From: DATBFX01 sp036558305
Lineage (GTDB): Bacteria; Chloroflexota; Chloroflexia; Thermomicrobiales; UBA6265
Assembly (NCBI GenBank): GCA_036558305.1
Contig: DATBFX010000235.1
Span: 1-15,876 of the forward strand
Length of the DNA stretch: 15,876 bases
Direction: 5' to 3'
Shown here: in pieces, positions 1 through 8,355 of the stretch
Position numbering within the stretch: the first letter of the stretch is position 1
Layout of the letters: each line of letters starts with the position of its first letter
Made by a program: the position numbers and the translations under genes
The notes under the pieces: model-generated
Told to the model about the DNA's origin: nothing
Database searches by the model: none
What the model saw: the letters and a program-made list of their open reading frames with translations, nothing else

Positions 1-2385
1 CTCCTCGAATACCAGAGCATCATCACCGCCTTCGATCGCCTGCCGCCGCAATCGGAGCGCGACCCGGAGCGCCTCGCCGAGCGCCGCCGCGAACAGGTCG
101 TCGCCAAACGCCGGCTTGCCGATCTGGTCGCCTCGTCTCCCCCCATCGCCGGCGCGATCGACGAGACGGTTGCCCTGTTGAGCGGGACGCCGGGCGAACC
201 GCGCAGCTTCGACGGGCTCGACGAACTCCTGGAAGCGCAGTCGTACCGGTTGTCGTTCTGGCGAGTCGCCGCGGAGGAGATCAACTACCGCCGCTTTTTC
301 GCGATCAACGAACTCGCCGCGATCCGGCAGGAGTTGCCGGCGGTCTTCGACGCCACCCACGCGCTCCTCCTCGAGCTAGTCGGCGAGGGCACGATCACCG
401 GTCTCCGGATCGACCATCCGGACGGGCTCTGGGACCCCGCCGGTTACTACCGCCATCTGCAACGGGCGACGTTCCTGGCGCGCTGCCGCGGAGTCCACGC
501 TCGGGCAGCGACCGTCGCCGGCCGCCTGGATTGGGCGACAATCGAACCCGCGCTGGCAACGGAGTGGGACGAGCAGCTGAGCGACCCGGAGAACGGTCAG
601 CGATTTCACGTCGTCGTCGAGAAGATCCTCGAACCGGGGGAGGAATTGCCGCCGCGGTGGCAGGTCGCCGGGACGGTCGGTTACGAATTCGCGCGGGCGA
701 CCACCGGTCTCCTCGTCGATCCGGTGAGCAAGCGGGCCTTCGACGACCTCTACGCCCGGTTCACGGGGGAGGAGATCGACTTCCACGGGTTGGTCTACGA
801 GAAGAAGCAGTTGATCATGCGCGTCGCCCTGGCGAGCGAGGTCAACGTTCTGGCCGAGGCGATCAACCGCATCTCCGAACAGAACCGGCACACGCGCGAT
901 TTCACCCTCAACAACCTCCGCTTCGCCGTGCGCGAGATCATCGCCTGCTTTCCCGTCTACCGAACCTACGTGGTCTACGACGAGGGTGCGATCCAACCGA
1001 CCGATCGCCGCTCCATCGAGCGCGCGGTCGCCCTGGCCAAGCGCCGCAATCCTGCTTCCGACCCACTCGTCTTCGACTTCGTCCGCGACGTGCTGTTGCT
1101 GCGCGGCCTGGCGCAGTTGAGCGAGGAACAGCGCGACGAGCGCTTCCGCTTCGGCATGAAGTTCCAGCAACTCACCGGACCGGTCATGGCGAAGGGTCTG
1201 GAGGACACCGCGCTCTACATCGACAACCGCCTCGTCGCCCTCAACGAGGTCGGCGGCGATCCGACGTCGTTCGGTGTCTCGGTCGACGATTTCCACAAGC
1301 AGTGCCTGGAACGGGTGCGGTGCTGGCCGCACGCCATGTTGGCGTCGTCCACCCACGACACGAAACGCGGCGAAGACGTGCGGGCCCGCATCGCCATCCT
1401 CTCGGAAATCCCGCGCGAGTGGCGCGCGGCGCTCAACCGCTGGCGGCGGCTGAACCGCAAGCACAAGCGCCGGATCGAGGGCGCCCTGGCACCGAGCGCC
1501 AACGACGAGTACCTCCTCTACCAGACGCTGCTCGGCGCCTGGCCGTTTGGCGAGGGGGCGCCCGGTGAGGAGTTCGCGGAGCGCATCGTCGCCTACGCGC
1601 TCAAGGCCGCCCGCGAGGCACAGGTCGAAACGAGTTGGATCAATCCCAATTCCCCGTACGAGGACGCCCTGACGGCATTCGTCCGCGCGGTGCTGAACCG
1701 CACGGACACGAATCCGTTGCTCGACGACCTCGCGCCGTTGCGCCTCAGGGTCGCGCGGGCGGGTGCCTTCAACGCCCTTTCGCAACTCCTGCTCAAGTTG
1801 ACGGTGCCGGGTGCACCGGACACCTACCAGGGCAACGAATGCTGGGACGACAGCCTGGTCGATCCCGACAACCGGCGCCCGGTCGACTACCCACTCCGCG
1901 CCCGTGCCCTGCGCGCACTCCGCCGCCGGAAGGCCGGTCGCCGCCTGTGCGCCGAGTTGATCGAGACGTGGGAGGACGGTCGGATCAAACTCTACGTGAC
2001 GCAGCGCGCCTTGGCCTGCCGCCGGGCAAATCCCACGCTCTTCCTGGACGGCGCCTACGAACCACTCGCCGTGACAGGCCCCCGCGCCAACCACGCCGTC
2101 GCCTTCGTTAGGCGCCTGGACGAGCACGAGGTGGTCGTCGCGGTACCGCGCCTGACGATCGGTCTGACCAGGGGCGAAGGCGCACCGCTCGGCGACGTCT
2201 GGGGTGACACACGATTGGTCCTTCCCGGCACCGCCGCCGACAACCGATATCGTGATGCGTTCAGCGACGAAATCTTGCTGGCACAGGATGCGCATTTGCG
2301 GCTGGCCGACGTCTTCGCGGCGTTTCCGGTCGCGTTGTTGGTGCGGATGCCAACCGGCGGAGCCGACAACGGTCTTGGTCTGTAA
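1..2385 (+). CDS. treY: maltooligosyl trehalose synthase, 5' end outside window
   Basis: Converts the reducing-end linkage of maltooligosaccharides to an alpha,alpha-1,1 bond, the first step of the TreY-TreZ trehalose route (cytosolic, GH13 family). The frame is open from base 1 to the TAA at 2383-2385, giving 794 residues; the family is usually 700-950 aa, so roughly 100-150 N-terminal residues lie upstream. Recognisable family blocks are YRLSFWRVAAEEINYRRFF (from 244), GLRIDHPDGL with the catalytic Asp at 412-414, VVVEKIL with the Glu at 619-621, STHDTKRGEDVRARI with the third catalytic Asp at 1357-1359, and VPGAPDTYQGNE near the C-terminus. An internal TTG at 178 could be mistaken for the start but the homology runs through it. 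treZ follows 42 nt later on the same strand, so the two are probably co-transcribed. No catalytic residue is missing. Confidence 0.95.
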   Translation, partial: LLEYQSIITAFDRLPPQSERDPERLAERRREQVVAKRRLADLVASSPPIAGAIDETVALLSGTPGEPRSFDGLDELLEAQSYRLSFWRVAAEEINYRRFFAINELAAIRQELPAVFDATHALLLELVGEGTITGLRIDHPDGLWDPAGYYRHLQRATFLARCRGVHARAATVAGRLDWATIEPALATEWDEQLSDPENGQRFHVVVEKILEPGEELPPRWQVAGTVGYEFARATTGLLVDPVSKRAFDDLYARFTGEEIDFHGLVYEKKQLIMRVALASEVNVLAEAINRISEQNRHTRDFTLNNLRFAVREIIACFPVYRTYVVYDEGAIQPTDRRSIERAVALAKRRNPASDPLVFDFVRDVLLLRGLAQLSEEQRDERFRFGMKFQQLTGPVMAKGLEDTALYIDNRLVALNEVGGDPTSFGVSVDDFHKQCLERVRCWPHAMLASSTHDTKRGEDVRARIAILSEIPREWRAALNRWRRLNRKHKRRIEGALAPSANDEYLLYQTLLGAWPFGEGAPGEEFAERIVAYALKAAREAQVETSWINPNSPYEDALTAFVRAVLNRTDTNPLLDDLAPLRLRVARAGAFNALSQLLLKLTVPGAPDTYQGNECWDDSLVDPDNRRPVDYPLRARALRALRRRKAGRRLCAELIETWEDGRIKLYVTQRALACRRANPTLFLDGAYEPLAVTGPRANHAVAFVRRLDEHEVVVAVPRLTIGLTRGEGAPLGDVWGDTRLVLPGTAADNRYRDAFSDEILLAQDAHLRLADVFAAFPVALLVRMPTGGADNGLGL

Positions 2386-2427
2386 GTGCAGGTATGCTCG
2401 CCGTCACGCGCGGGAGGCCAGTCACCG

Positions 2428-4296
2428 GTGAGGAAACACGATAACCCAGCGTTGGGGGCGACGGTCACGCCCGAAGGCGTCCTGTTTCGCGTCTGGGCAC
2501 CGAAGGCAGACCGGGTCGAGGTCGAGGTCGAGCGGCAGGGGGACCGGGAACACCATCCGTTGACCCGCGACGAAGACGGACTCCACTTCGGCCTCCTTCC
2601 AGGCATCGCCGCCGGCGCCCGCTATCGGTATCGCCTCGACGGCGGCGACGCCTACCCCGACCCCGCCTCCCGTTTCCAACCGAAGGGAGTTCATGGTCCG
2701 ACGGAGGTCGTCGATCCGGCGGCATTTGCCTGGACGGACCACGATTGGCCGGGCATCACGATGAACGGGCTCGTGATCTACGAGCTCCACCTCGGCACCT
2801 ACACACCGGAGGGCACCTTCGCGGCACTGATCGGCGAATTGCCGGAATTGAAGCGACTCGGGGTAACCGCCATCGAGTTGATGCCGGTCGCGGAGTTCCC
2901 CGGCGACCGGAACTGGGGGTACGACGGCGTCGATCTGTTCGCGCCGAGCCGCGCCTACGGACGACCCGACGATCTGCGCCGGCTGGTCGACGCCGCGCAC
3001 GGCATCGGGCTCGGCGTCCTCCTCGACGTCGTCTACAACCACTTCGGCCCGGACGGCAACTACCTCCGCCGGTTCAGCGACGGCTACTTCACCGACCGCC
3101 ACCGCACCCCCTGGGGCGAAGCGATCAACTACGACGGGCCGAACAGCCGATGGGTCCGCGATTTCGTCGTCGCCAACGCCTGCCACTGGATCCGCGAGTA
3201 CCACCTCGACGGGCTGCGCCTCGACGCGACGGACACCATCCTCGACGACGGCCCGATCCACATCCTCGCCGAACTCTCGGACCGGGTGCGGGCCGCGACG
3301 GACCGCAGCATCGTCCTGATCGCCGAGGAAGCACGGAACGACGTGCGAACGATTCGCCCGCGTGCCGACGGTGGCTACGGCATCGACGCCGTCTGGGCCG
3401 ACGACTTCCACCACGGACTCCACGTCTCCCTGACCGGCGCACGGGAAAACTACTATGCCGATTACTCCGGCAGCATGGAGGAGATCGCGCAGGCCATCGA
3501 GCAGGGTTTCACCTACCAGGGGCAGGTGTCACCGACCACCGGCAGCCCACGCGGCACGAGGGTGACCGACGAACCGGCCAGCGCCTTCGTCTTCTGCCTC
3601 CAGAACCACGATCAGGTCGGCAACCGGCCGTTCGGCGAGCGGTTGCACCACGAGATCGACGCCGGCCGCTACGCGGTGGCGTCGGCCCTCCTGCTCTTCG
3701 CGCCGGAACCGCCGCTCCTCTTCATGGGCCAGGAGTTCGCCGCCTCCACGCCGTTCCTCTACTTCACCGACCACAACGAGGAGCTCGGCCGCCTCGTCAC
3801 CGAGGGGCGTCGGGGCGAGTTCAGCGGGTTCCGCGCCTTCGCCGACGAGACCATGCGCGCCTCGATCCCCGATCCCCAGGCCGAATCGACCTTCCTCAGC
3901 TCGAAACTCAAACTCGACGAACGCCGGACCAACGCGGGAATCTACGCGCTCTACCGGGAGTTCCTCCGGCTGCGGCGGGAGGATCCGGTCCTCACCGCTG
4001 CCGATCGCACACGTGTCCACGCCGAGGCGCTCGGTGCCCAGGCACTTGCCGTCCACCGCTGGCAAGGGGAGGAGCATCGCCTGCTGATCGCCAACTTCGG
4101 CGCCGCGACAAGCCTCCCGATCGCCGAGACCCCGCTCCTTTGCGATCTCCCGGATGGTCGGTGCCGCCTCGCCCTCTCGACGGCGAACCACCGCTTCGGC
4201 GGCACCGGCGAACGCGCCGGAGTTCGCGGTCGGGGACGAACGGCACGCTTCGAGGTTCCGGCGCGCTCGGCGGCGCTCTTCGCGATTGGGGAGTAG
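2428..4296 (+). CDS. treZ: maltooligosyl trehalose trehalohydrolase
   Basis: Releases trehalose from the maltooligosyl trehalose made by TreY (GH13, cytosolic). I chose the GTG at 2428 (622 aa) because GGGAGG at 2412-2417 sits 10 nt upstream; a GTG at 2386, directly after the treY stop, would add 14 residues and cannot be excluded. An N-terminal carbohydrate-binding fold (TPEGVLFRVWAPKADRVEV) precedes the barrel. Barrel blocks are ELMPVAEFPGDRNWGYDG, LDVVYNHFGPDGNY, GLRLDATDTI (nucleophile Asp266 with this start), IAEEARND (acid/base Glu300) and LQNHDQVGNRPFGERL (Asp395), followed by FMGQEFAASTPFLYFTDH. Length is normal. It is the second gene of the treYZ pair and ends 27 nt before a convergent gene. 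Which start is used is the only real uncertainty. Confidence 0.95.
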   Translation: MRKHDNPALGATVTPEGVLFRVWAPKADRVEVEVERQGDREHHPLTRDEDGLHFGLLPGIAAGARYRYRLDGGDAYPDPASRFQPKGVHGPTEVVDPAAFAWTDHDWPGITMNGLVIYELHLGTYTPEGTFAALIGELPELKRLGVTAIELMPVAEFPGDRNWGYDGVDLFAPSRAYGRPDDLRRLVDAAHGIGLGVLLDVVYNHFGPDGNYLRRFSDGYFTDRHRTPWGEAINYDGPNSRWVRDFVVANACHWIREYHLDGLRLDATDTILDDGPIHILAELSDRVRAATDRSIVLIAEEARNDVRTIRPRADGGYGIDAVWADDFHHGLHVSLTGARENYYADYSGSMEEIAQAIEQGFTYQGQVSPTTGSPRGTRVTDEPASAFVFCLQNHDQVGNRPFGERLHHEIDAGRYAVASALLLFAPEPPLLFMGQEFAASTPFLYFTDHNEELGRLVTEGRRGEFSGFRAFADETMRASIPDPQAESTFLSSKLKLDERRTNAGIYALYREFLRLRREDPVLTAADRTRVHAEALGAQALAVHRWQGEEHRLLIANFGAATSLPIAETPLLCDLPDGRCRLALSTANHRFGGTGERAGVRGRGRTARFEVPARSAALFAIGE

Positions 4297-4323
4297 TCGC
4301 TACCGGATCGGAGAGTCGTATTC

Positions 4324-4878
4324 TCAGACCGGGGCGAAGAGCGCATCAAGGTCGATGATGACACCCGGTAGCGCGATCAGTTCGACGGTCCCGCCCCGGT
4401 GGACGATCTCGCGATATCCGCCGTCGGGTTGCCGTTGCCAGGCGGTGACGGTTCGCTCGAAGGGGTGGACGCGCCAGATCTCGGCGTCACCCCGCTCCTG
4501 GTATTCCGCGAGTCTTTCGCCGACATCGTAGCCCCCGGTGGAAGGGGACCAGACCTCGGCGACGAACGGCAGCGGAAGATCGCAGACCTCCAGCGCAAAG
4601 GGGCGTTTGAAGAGCCGTCGGAGGGCCTCCAAGGGAACCACCATCACGTCGGGGATGTACGTGTTCTGCTCGCTCCGCCGGACCCGTCCGCTGTCCACGA
4701 TGACTTCGAATTCGTCTGCGATTACCTGCTACTTGAGTTGCCAGCCGAGTCGTCTCATCGAGTGGTTGTGCCCGACGCTCATCGGCGGCTTCTCCCGGAT
4801 TTGGCCCCGGTGAAGTTCCAGACGACGTTTCGGATTCTCGAGGGCAAGTTCCTCGTACGTCTTCTGTGCGACGGACAT
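4324..4878 (-). pseudogene. Uma2-family endonuclease-like gene interrupted by an in-frame amber codon
   Basis: Read on the minus strand from ATG 4878-4876 (AGGAGG 4 nt upstream) this is a full-length Uma2-family (DUF820, PD-(D/E)XK-like fold) frame of 185 codons, but codon 50 is TAG at 4731-4729. The part before the stop reads MSVAQKTYEELALENP, RLELHRGQIREKPPM and MRRLGWQLK; the part after, in the same frame without any indel, continues VIADEFEVIV, YIPDVMVVP, FVAEVWSPSTGGYDVGERLAEY and AEIWRVHPFERTVTAW, which is typical of the family C-terminal half. The family usually has Lys where this protein has Arg in VGERLAEY. The downstream part has a GTG at 4698 but no clear ribosome binding site. A point nonsense mutation in a recently working gene, a sequencing error, or amber readthrough would all look like this. 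The molecular role of Uma2 proteins is poorly defined. Confidence 0.8.
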
Positions 4879-4936
4879 GCGGCCTCCTGGGCACGGTGTA
4901 CCTTCCATTTGCAAGTGCACCGGGTCGAGGCGTCGC

Positions 4937-5341
4937 CTATTGCTCAGGCTGGTCGGGGCGCGACTCTGGTTCGCCATCGACCGGCATCTTGGCGACGTCC
5001 GCAATCAGGCCGATCAGCGATTGTGTTCTGGCCGCCCCAGCAGCGGTCAGCGCTCCCTCCCACCGGGGATGGACCTGAACCGCATGGCTCCGAAAGTGTG
5101 CGACCATGATGCCAACGACCTCGTCGGCCCAGTCACCATCGTCGACGAGACGCAGTCCTACCCACGTGTCGCCGTCCGGTCGCGGATCCCAAACGGCCGG
5201 CACCGGTTTCCCATACAAGTGGACGTAGAGATAATCGATTTTGGGATCGTAGGTGACGCCGACCGACTCCAGCGCAGTAGCGTCCAACTGCGGCCACGCC
5301 GGCGGCTCCATCGTGCTCGATCGTGGCGCGGTTACGGCCAT
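4937..5341 (-). CDS. DUF2283-like small protein, possible antitoxin partner
   Basis: A 134-residue protein. I chose ATG 5341-5339 because GGAAGGAG lies 8 nt upstream; the frame stays open to 5401 but the extra stretch lies inside the upstream gene. The core VTYDPKIDYLYVHLYGKPV followed by an acidic stretch and ADEVVGIMV resembles the DUF2283 pattern (YDPEADALYI ... VVGIEIL), a small beta-rich domain often found next to small nuclease toxins. Here it is extended by an amphipathic-looking helix (TQSLIGLIADVAK) and an acidic, Pro-rich tail. Its start overlaps the stop of the upstream gene by 10 nt, which implies translational coupling. No transmembrane segment or signal peptide is visible. The DUF2283 link is from memory of the pattern and is moderate; the function as antitoxin is inferred from position only. 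Confidence 0.6.
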   Translation of the reverse strand: MAVTAPRSSTMEPPAWPQLDATALESVGVTYDPKIDYLYVHLYGKPVPAVWDPRPDGDTWVGLRLVDDGDWADEVVGIMVAHFRSHAVQVHPRWEGALTAAGAARTQSLIGLIADVAKMPVDGEPESRPDQPEQ

Positions 5342-5649
5342 AGCTGTTCTCCTTCCTGTGTCCGCGCCGTCAGATGTGCGGTCCAGACATCGCCCACCCA
5401 TCCATCAGCCGTTGGACGATAGATGACCACAACCACGACGCGCAACCGGCCAACCGGGTCACCGTACAGCAATTCGGCCCGGCGGACGCGCCGATCGCGC
5501 ATGACGAGCGACGGTCGCGCCACCACGGCGCCGATCTCGGACAGGCGATCCGTCATTTCCGCATGGCCGCCAAGGATGTGCTCCCATCCCTCGCCGGTCA
5601 ACTCGACCGTCCGTCCCCGATAGTCCGTCCACCGTGCAACGATCGGCAT
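5332..5649 (-). CDS. small nuclease-toxin-like protein (PBECR/RelE-like pattern)
   Basis: A 105-residue protein starting at ATG 5649-5647; GAGGA lies about 12 nt upstream, a weak spacing. The sequence contains VELTGEGWEHILGGHAEM, then a stretch with charged turns (RRVRRAELLYGD), a hydrophobic strand RLRVVVVVIYRP and a final GDVWTAHLTAR. The pattern of W-x-H-I-x-x-x-H-x-E-M, a central strand and a C-terminal T-A-x-L-T is what I associate with small toxin-type nucleases of the phage Barnase-EndoU-ColicinE5-RelE-like (PBECR) group; His32, His36 and the C-terminal Thr/His are plausible catalytic positions. It is first in a minus-strand run with the DUF2283-like gene, overlapping it by 10 nt. I cannot confirm the family without a profile search; a plain uncharacterised protein is the alternative. 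Confidence 0.5.
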   Translation of the reverse strand: MPIVARWTDYRGRTVELTGEGWEHILGGHAEMTDRLSEIGAVVARPSLVMRDRRVRRAELLYGDPVGRLRVVVVVIYRPTADGWVGDVWTAHLTARTQEGEQLWP

Positions 5650-5684
5650 CGTGGCGTTCTTTCCTCATCACGAGGCAGGCGAAG

Positions 5685-5720
5685 AGCGGCCGGCACGGGT
5701 AGAGCCCCGCGCCGGCCGCT
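5685..5720 (-). terminator. hairpin after the CoxL-like gene
   Basis: A perfect 10-bp stem (AGCGGCCGGC at 5685-5694, GCCGGCCGCT at 5711-5720) with a 16-nt loop that can pair further (GGG/CCC). It lies 31 nt beyond the TGA of the CoxL-like gene and before the next minus-strand gene, as expected of a terminator. On the minus strand only a short pyrimidine run (CTCTT) follows, so it is a weak intrinsic terminator or an mRNA 3' end stabiliser. Confidence 0.45.
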
Positions 5721-5751
5721 TCGACGAACGACGATTGCTCGAGGGAAGCCT

Positions 5752-8106
5752 TCAGTCCGCCGCTTGCGCCGTCACCCCCGATTCGTTGATCGCTCGCCAG
5801 ACCTTCTCCGCCGTGAAGGGGATGTCCAGGTGCGTGACACCCCACGGTTCGAGGGCGTCGATCACGGCGTTGGCGGCGGTCGGCGTCGAGCCGATCGTCG
5901 CGGCTTCGCCGATGCCCTTGGCGCCGAGCGGGTTGATGAAGGTCGGGGTGGTGGTGTGGTGGGTCTCGAAGGCGGGGAAGCCGCCGGCCTTCGGCACCGC
6001 GTAGTCGTTGAGAGTGCCCGTCAGCAGTTCGCCGCCGGCGTCGTAGTGCATCTCCTCCCAGAGGACCTGGCCGATACCCTGAGCGAGACCGCCGTGGACC
6101 TGACCGGTGACGAGCATCGGGCTGATGATCGTGCCGCAGTCGTCGACCGAGACGTAGCGCAACAGCTTGACATCGCCCGTCTCCGGGAAGACCTCGACCA
6201 CGGCAACGTGGGTACCGAACGGGAACGTCTCGTCGGCCGGTTTGAAGAACTCGGTGGTCTCCAGCCCGGCGGCGATATCCTCCGGTAGGTCGCCACCGTA
6301 GGCGAGTGCGGCGACCTCGGCCAGCGTGACGCCCTCGGTCGGCACGCCCTTGACGCGGTACTTGCCCTCGGCCAACTCGATGTCCTCGACTGCCGCCTCC
6401 AGCTTGTGCGCCGCGATCCGCTTCGCCTTCTCCGCGATCTTGTTGAGCGAAAGGACGAGCGCCGCCCCGCCGACGGCGAGACCGCGGCTGCCGCCGGTGC
6501 CGTTGCCGTGGGCGGTGTTACCGGTGTCGCCGTGGTGGACGATCACCTTGTCGAAGTCGGCGCCGATGTAGTCGGCGGCGATCTGGGCGAACGTCGTCTC
6601 CTGCCCCTGGCCGTGGGGCGAGATGCCCGTGAAGATCGTCACCTCGCCGCCCGGTTCGACCCGCACCGTCGAACTCTCCCACGGACCGAACCCGCAGATC
6701 TCGACGTACGAGGCGATCCCGATGCCGAGGTAGCGGCCCTGCTTCCGCAACTCCGCCTGTTCCTTGCGCAACTGCTGGTAGCCGACGAGTTCCAGCGCCT
6801 TGTTGAGCGGTTTCTCGTACTCGCCGGTGTCGTAGTGCTCGCCGGAGAGCGTGGTGTAGGGGAACTTGTCCGGTTGGATGAAGTTGACGCGGCGGACGTC
6901 GACCGGGTCGAGCCCGCCCTTGTCGGCGATCATGTCGGCGAGGCGTTCGAGATAGTAAGCGGCCTCCGGTCGCCCGGCACCGCGGTAGGCGCCGTTGGCC
7001 ATCGTGTTCGTGTAGACGCCCTCGACCACGTAGTCGAGATTCGGAACCTCGTACGGTCCCGTCGACATCACCCAGGTGCACCAGGCCAGGTCGAGCGCCT
7101 TCGGGTAGGCACCGGAGTCGAGGACGACACGGGCCCGCAACGCCTGGATCTTGCCGTTGGCGTCGGCGCCGACCTCGAAGTCGGCCCACTGGTTGCGACC
7201 GTGGTTGGTCGAGAGGAAGTGCTCGCTGCGCGTCTCGATCCACTTGACGGGGCGGTTCAGCGAGTAGGCGAGGGCGCAAACGGCAAAATCCTCGGGATAG
7301 GCGCCGAATTTGCAGCCGAACCCACCGCCAACCTCCGGCGCGATGCACCGCACCTGATTCTGGTTGAGCCCGAGCCCGGCCGCGATCTCGTTCCGGTGCC
7401 CGTGCGGCGCCTGGGTCGAGGTCCAATAGGTCAGACCACGCGTAATCGGGTCCGGTGCGGCAACGGTCCCCCGCGGTTCCATCGACATCGGGTGGCAGCG
7501 CGGCGAGCGGATGCGCACCTCGATCTTGATCGCGGCGTTTGCCAGCGCGCCGTCGACGTCGCCGTGGACGGTCTCCTGGCGGACGCTGATGTTGTTCTTG
7601 ACGTTGTCGTAGAGCTGGGGCGCGCCGTCTTGCCTCGCGTCGTACGGGTCGATCACCGCGTCGAGCGGCTCGTAGTCGACCTCGACCAGGGCGGCGGCGT
7701 CCTCCGCCTGCGCCCGCGTCTCGGCGGCGACCGCGACCACCGTTTCGCCGACGAAACGGACCTTCGCCATCGCGAGCGGTTCGACGTGGGGCACCACGAT
7801 TCCCTCCGCCTCCGCGATGTCTTCGCCGCCTTCCTCGCCGGTCTCGCCGTACGGAGTGATCGGGTACTTGTCCTTGAGGACGCGCGAGAGGTCGTCGGCC
7901 GTCCAGACGGCGACGACGCCCGGCATCGCCTTGGCGGCCGTCGTCTCGATGCCCTTGATCCGGGCGTGGGCATACGGGCTGCGGACGAAGGCGACGTGGA
8001 CCGTTCCGGCCAACTTGAGATCGTCGACGTAGGTCGAGGAACCGGTGATCAGGCGCGGGTCTTCCTTGCGTTTGACCGTCGCGCCGACGTAGCTGCTCAG
8101 CACCAT
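5752..8106 (-). CDS. xanthine dehydrogenase family molybdopterin-binding subunit (form-II CoxL-like)
   Basis: Large, molybdenum-cofactor-binding subunit of the molybdenum hydroxylase family, 784 aa from ATG 8106-8104 (GAAGGA 4 nt upstream); an upstream ATG at 8223 would add 39 residues that do not look like the family. The N-terminus YVGATVKRKEDPRLITG and VHVAFVRSPYAHARI are the standard opening. The active-site loop reads AYRGAGR (residues 373-379), the form-II signature; true aerobic CO dehydrogenases carry AYxCSFR instead. The catalytic Glu of the family is present at residue 734 in KGIGEAATIGS. The protein needs an FAD subunit and a 2Fe-2S subunit, yet neither neighbours it here: it is flanked by a hairpin and accessory genes. 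Substrate is unknown; an aldehyde or N-heterocycle is more likely than CO. Confidence 0.9.
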   Translation of the reverse strand: MVLSSYVGATVKRKEDPRLITGSSTYVDDLKLAGTVHVAFVRSPYAHARIKGIETTAAKAMPGVVAVWTADDLSRVLKDKYPITPYGETGEEGGEDIAEAEGIVVPHVEPLAMAKVRFVGETVVAVAAETRAQAEDAAALVEVDYEPLDAVIDPYDARQDGAPQLYDNVKNNISVRQETVHGDVDGALANAAIKIEVRIRSPRCHPMSMEPRGTVAAPDPITRGLTYWTSTQAPHGHRNEIAAGLGLNQNQVRCIAPEVGGGFGCKFGAYPEDFAVCALAYSLNRPVKWIETRSEHFLSTNHGRNQWADFEVGADANGKIQALRARVVLDSGAYPKALDLAWCTWVMSTGPYEVPNLDYVVEGVYTNTMANGAYRGAGRPEAAYYLERLADMIADKGGLDPVDVRRVNFIQPDKFPYTTLSGEHYDTGEYEKPLNKALELVGYQQLRKEQAELRKQGRYLGIGIASYVEICGFGPWESSTVRVEPGGEVTIFTGISPHGQGQETTFAQIAADYIGADFDKVIVHHGDTGNTAHGNGTGGSRGLAVGGAALVLSLNKIAEKAKRIAAHKLEAAVEDIELAEGKYRVKGVPTEGVTLAEVAALAYGGDLPEDIAAGLETTEFFKPADETFPFGTHVAVVEVFPETGDVKLLRYVSVDDCGTIISPMLVTGQVHGGLAQGIGQVLWEEMHYDAGGELLTGTLNDYAVPKAGGFPAFETHHTTTPTFINPLGAKGIGEAATIGSTPTAANAVIDALEPWGVTHLDIPFTAEKVWRAINESGVTAQAAD

Positions 8107-8177
8107 GGCGTCCTTCTCCACTCCTCCGTGCGGACGTGCGGCTCGACCGTGGGCGTTGGGTCGGTGAAACCGCGCCC

Positions 8178-8207
8178 ATTGTATCCGTGCCGGCAGGATG
8201 CGGTCGA
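8178..8207 (-). promoter_or_regulatory. putative promoter of the CoxL-like gene
   Basis: On the minus strand a TACAAT -10 (8183-8178) lies 18 bp after a weak -35, TCGACC (8207-8202). The start codon is about 70 nt further on. The -10 is good and the -35 poor, so this is a tentative call. A perfect TTGACA exists at 8224-8219 but its spacing to this -10 (34 bp) is wrong. Confidence 0.3.
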
Positions 8208-8355
8208 TTGGGCGCGTTGTCAACGCCTTGGTTGGACGAGAGTGATCGATCGCTTCGGGGCACCAGTGGTCCGCATCTGTCCGGACAGGCGCGGCGTGGC
8301 ACGGCGCGTGGTAAGATGCGATCAGTTCAGCGGAAAGCGCAAGGAAGTCAGCTCA

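Noticed and set aside
376..2295. 639-codon minus-strand frame opposite treY
   Set aside because: It lies entirely opposite conserved treY codons, shows no recognisable motif and has shadow-type composition.
5752..8106. True aerobic CO dehydrogenase (form I coxL)
   Set aside because: The active-site loop is AYRGAGR rather than AYxCSFR, and the coxM and coxS partners are absent.
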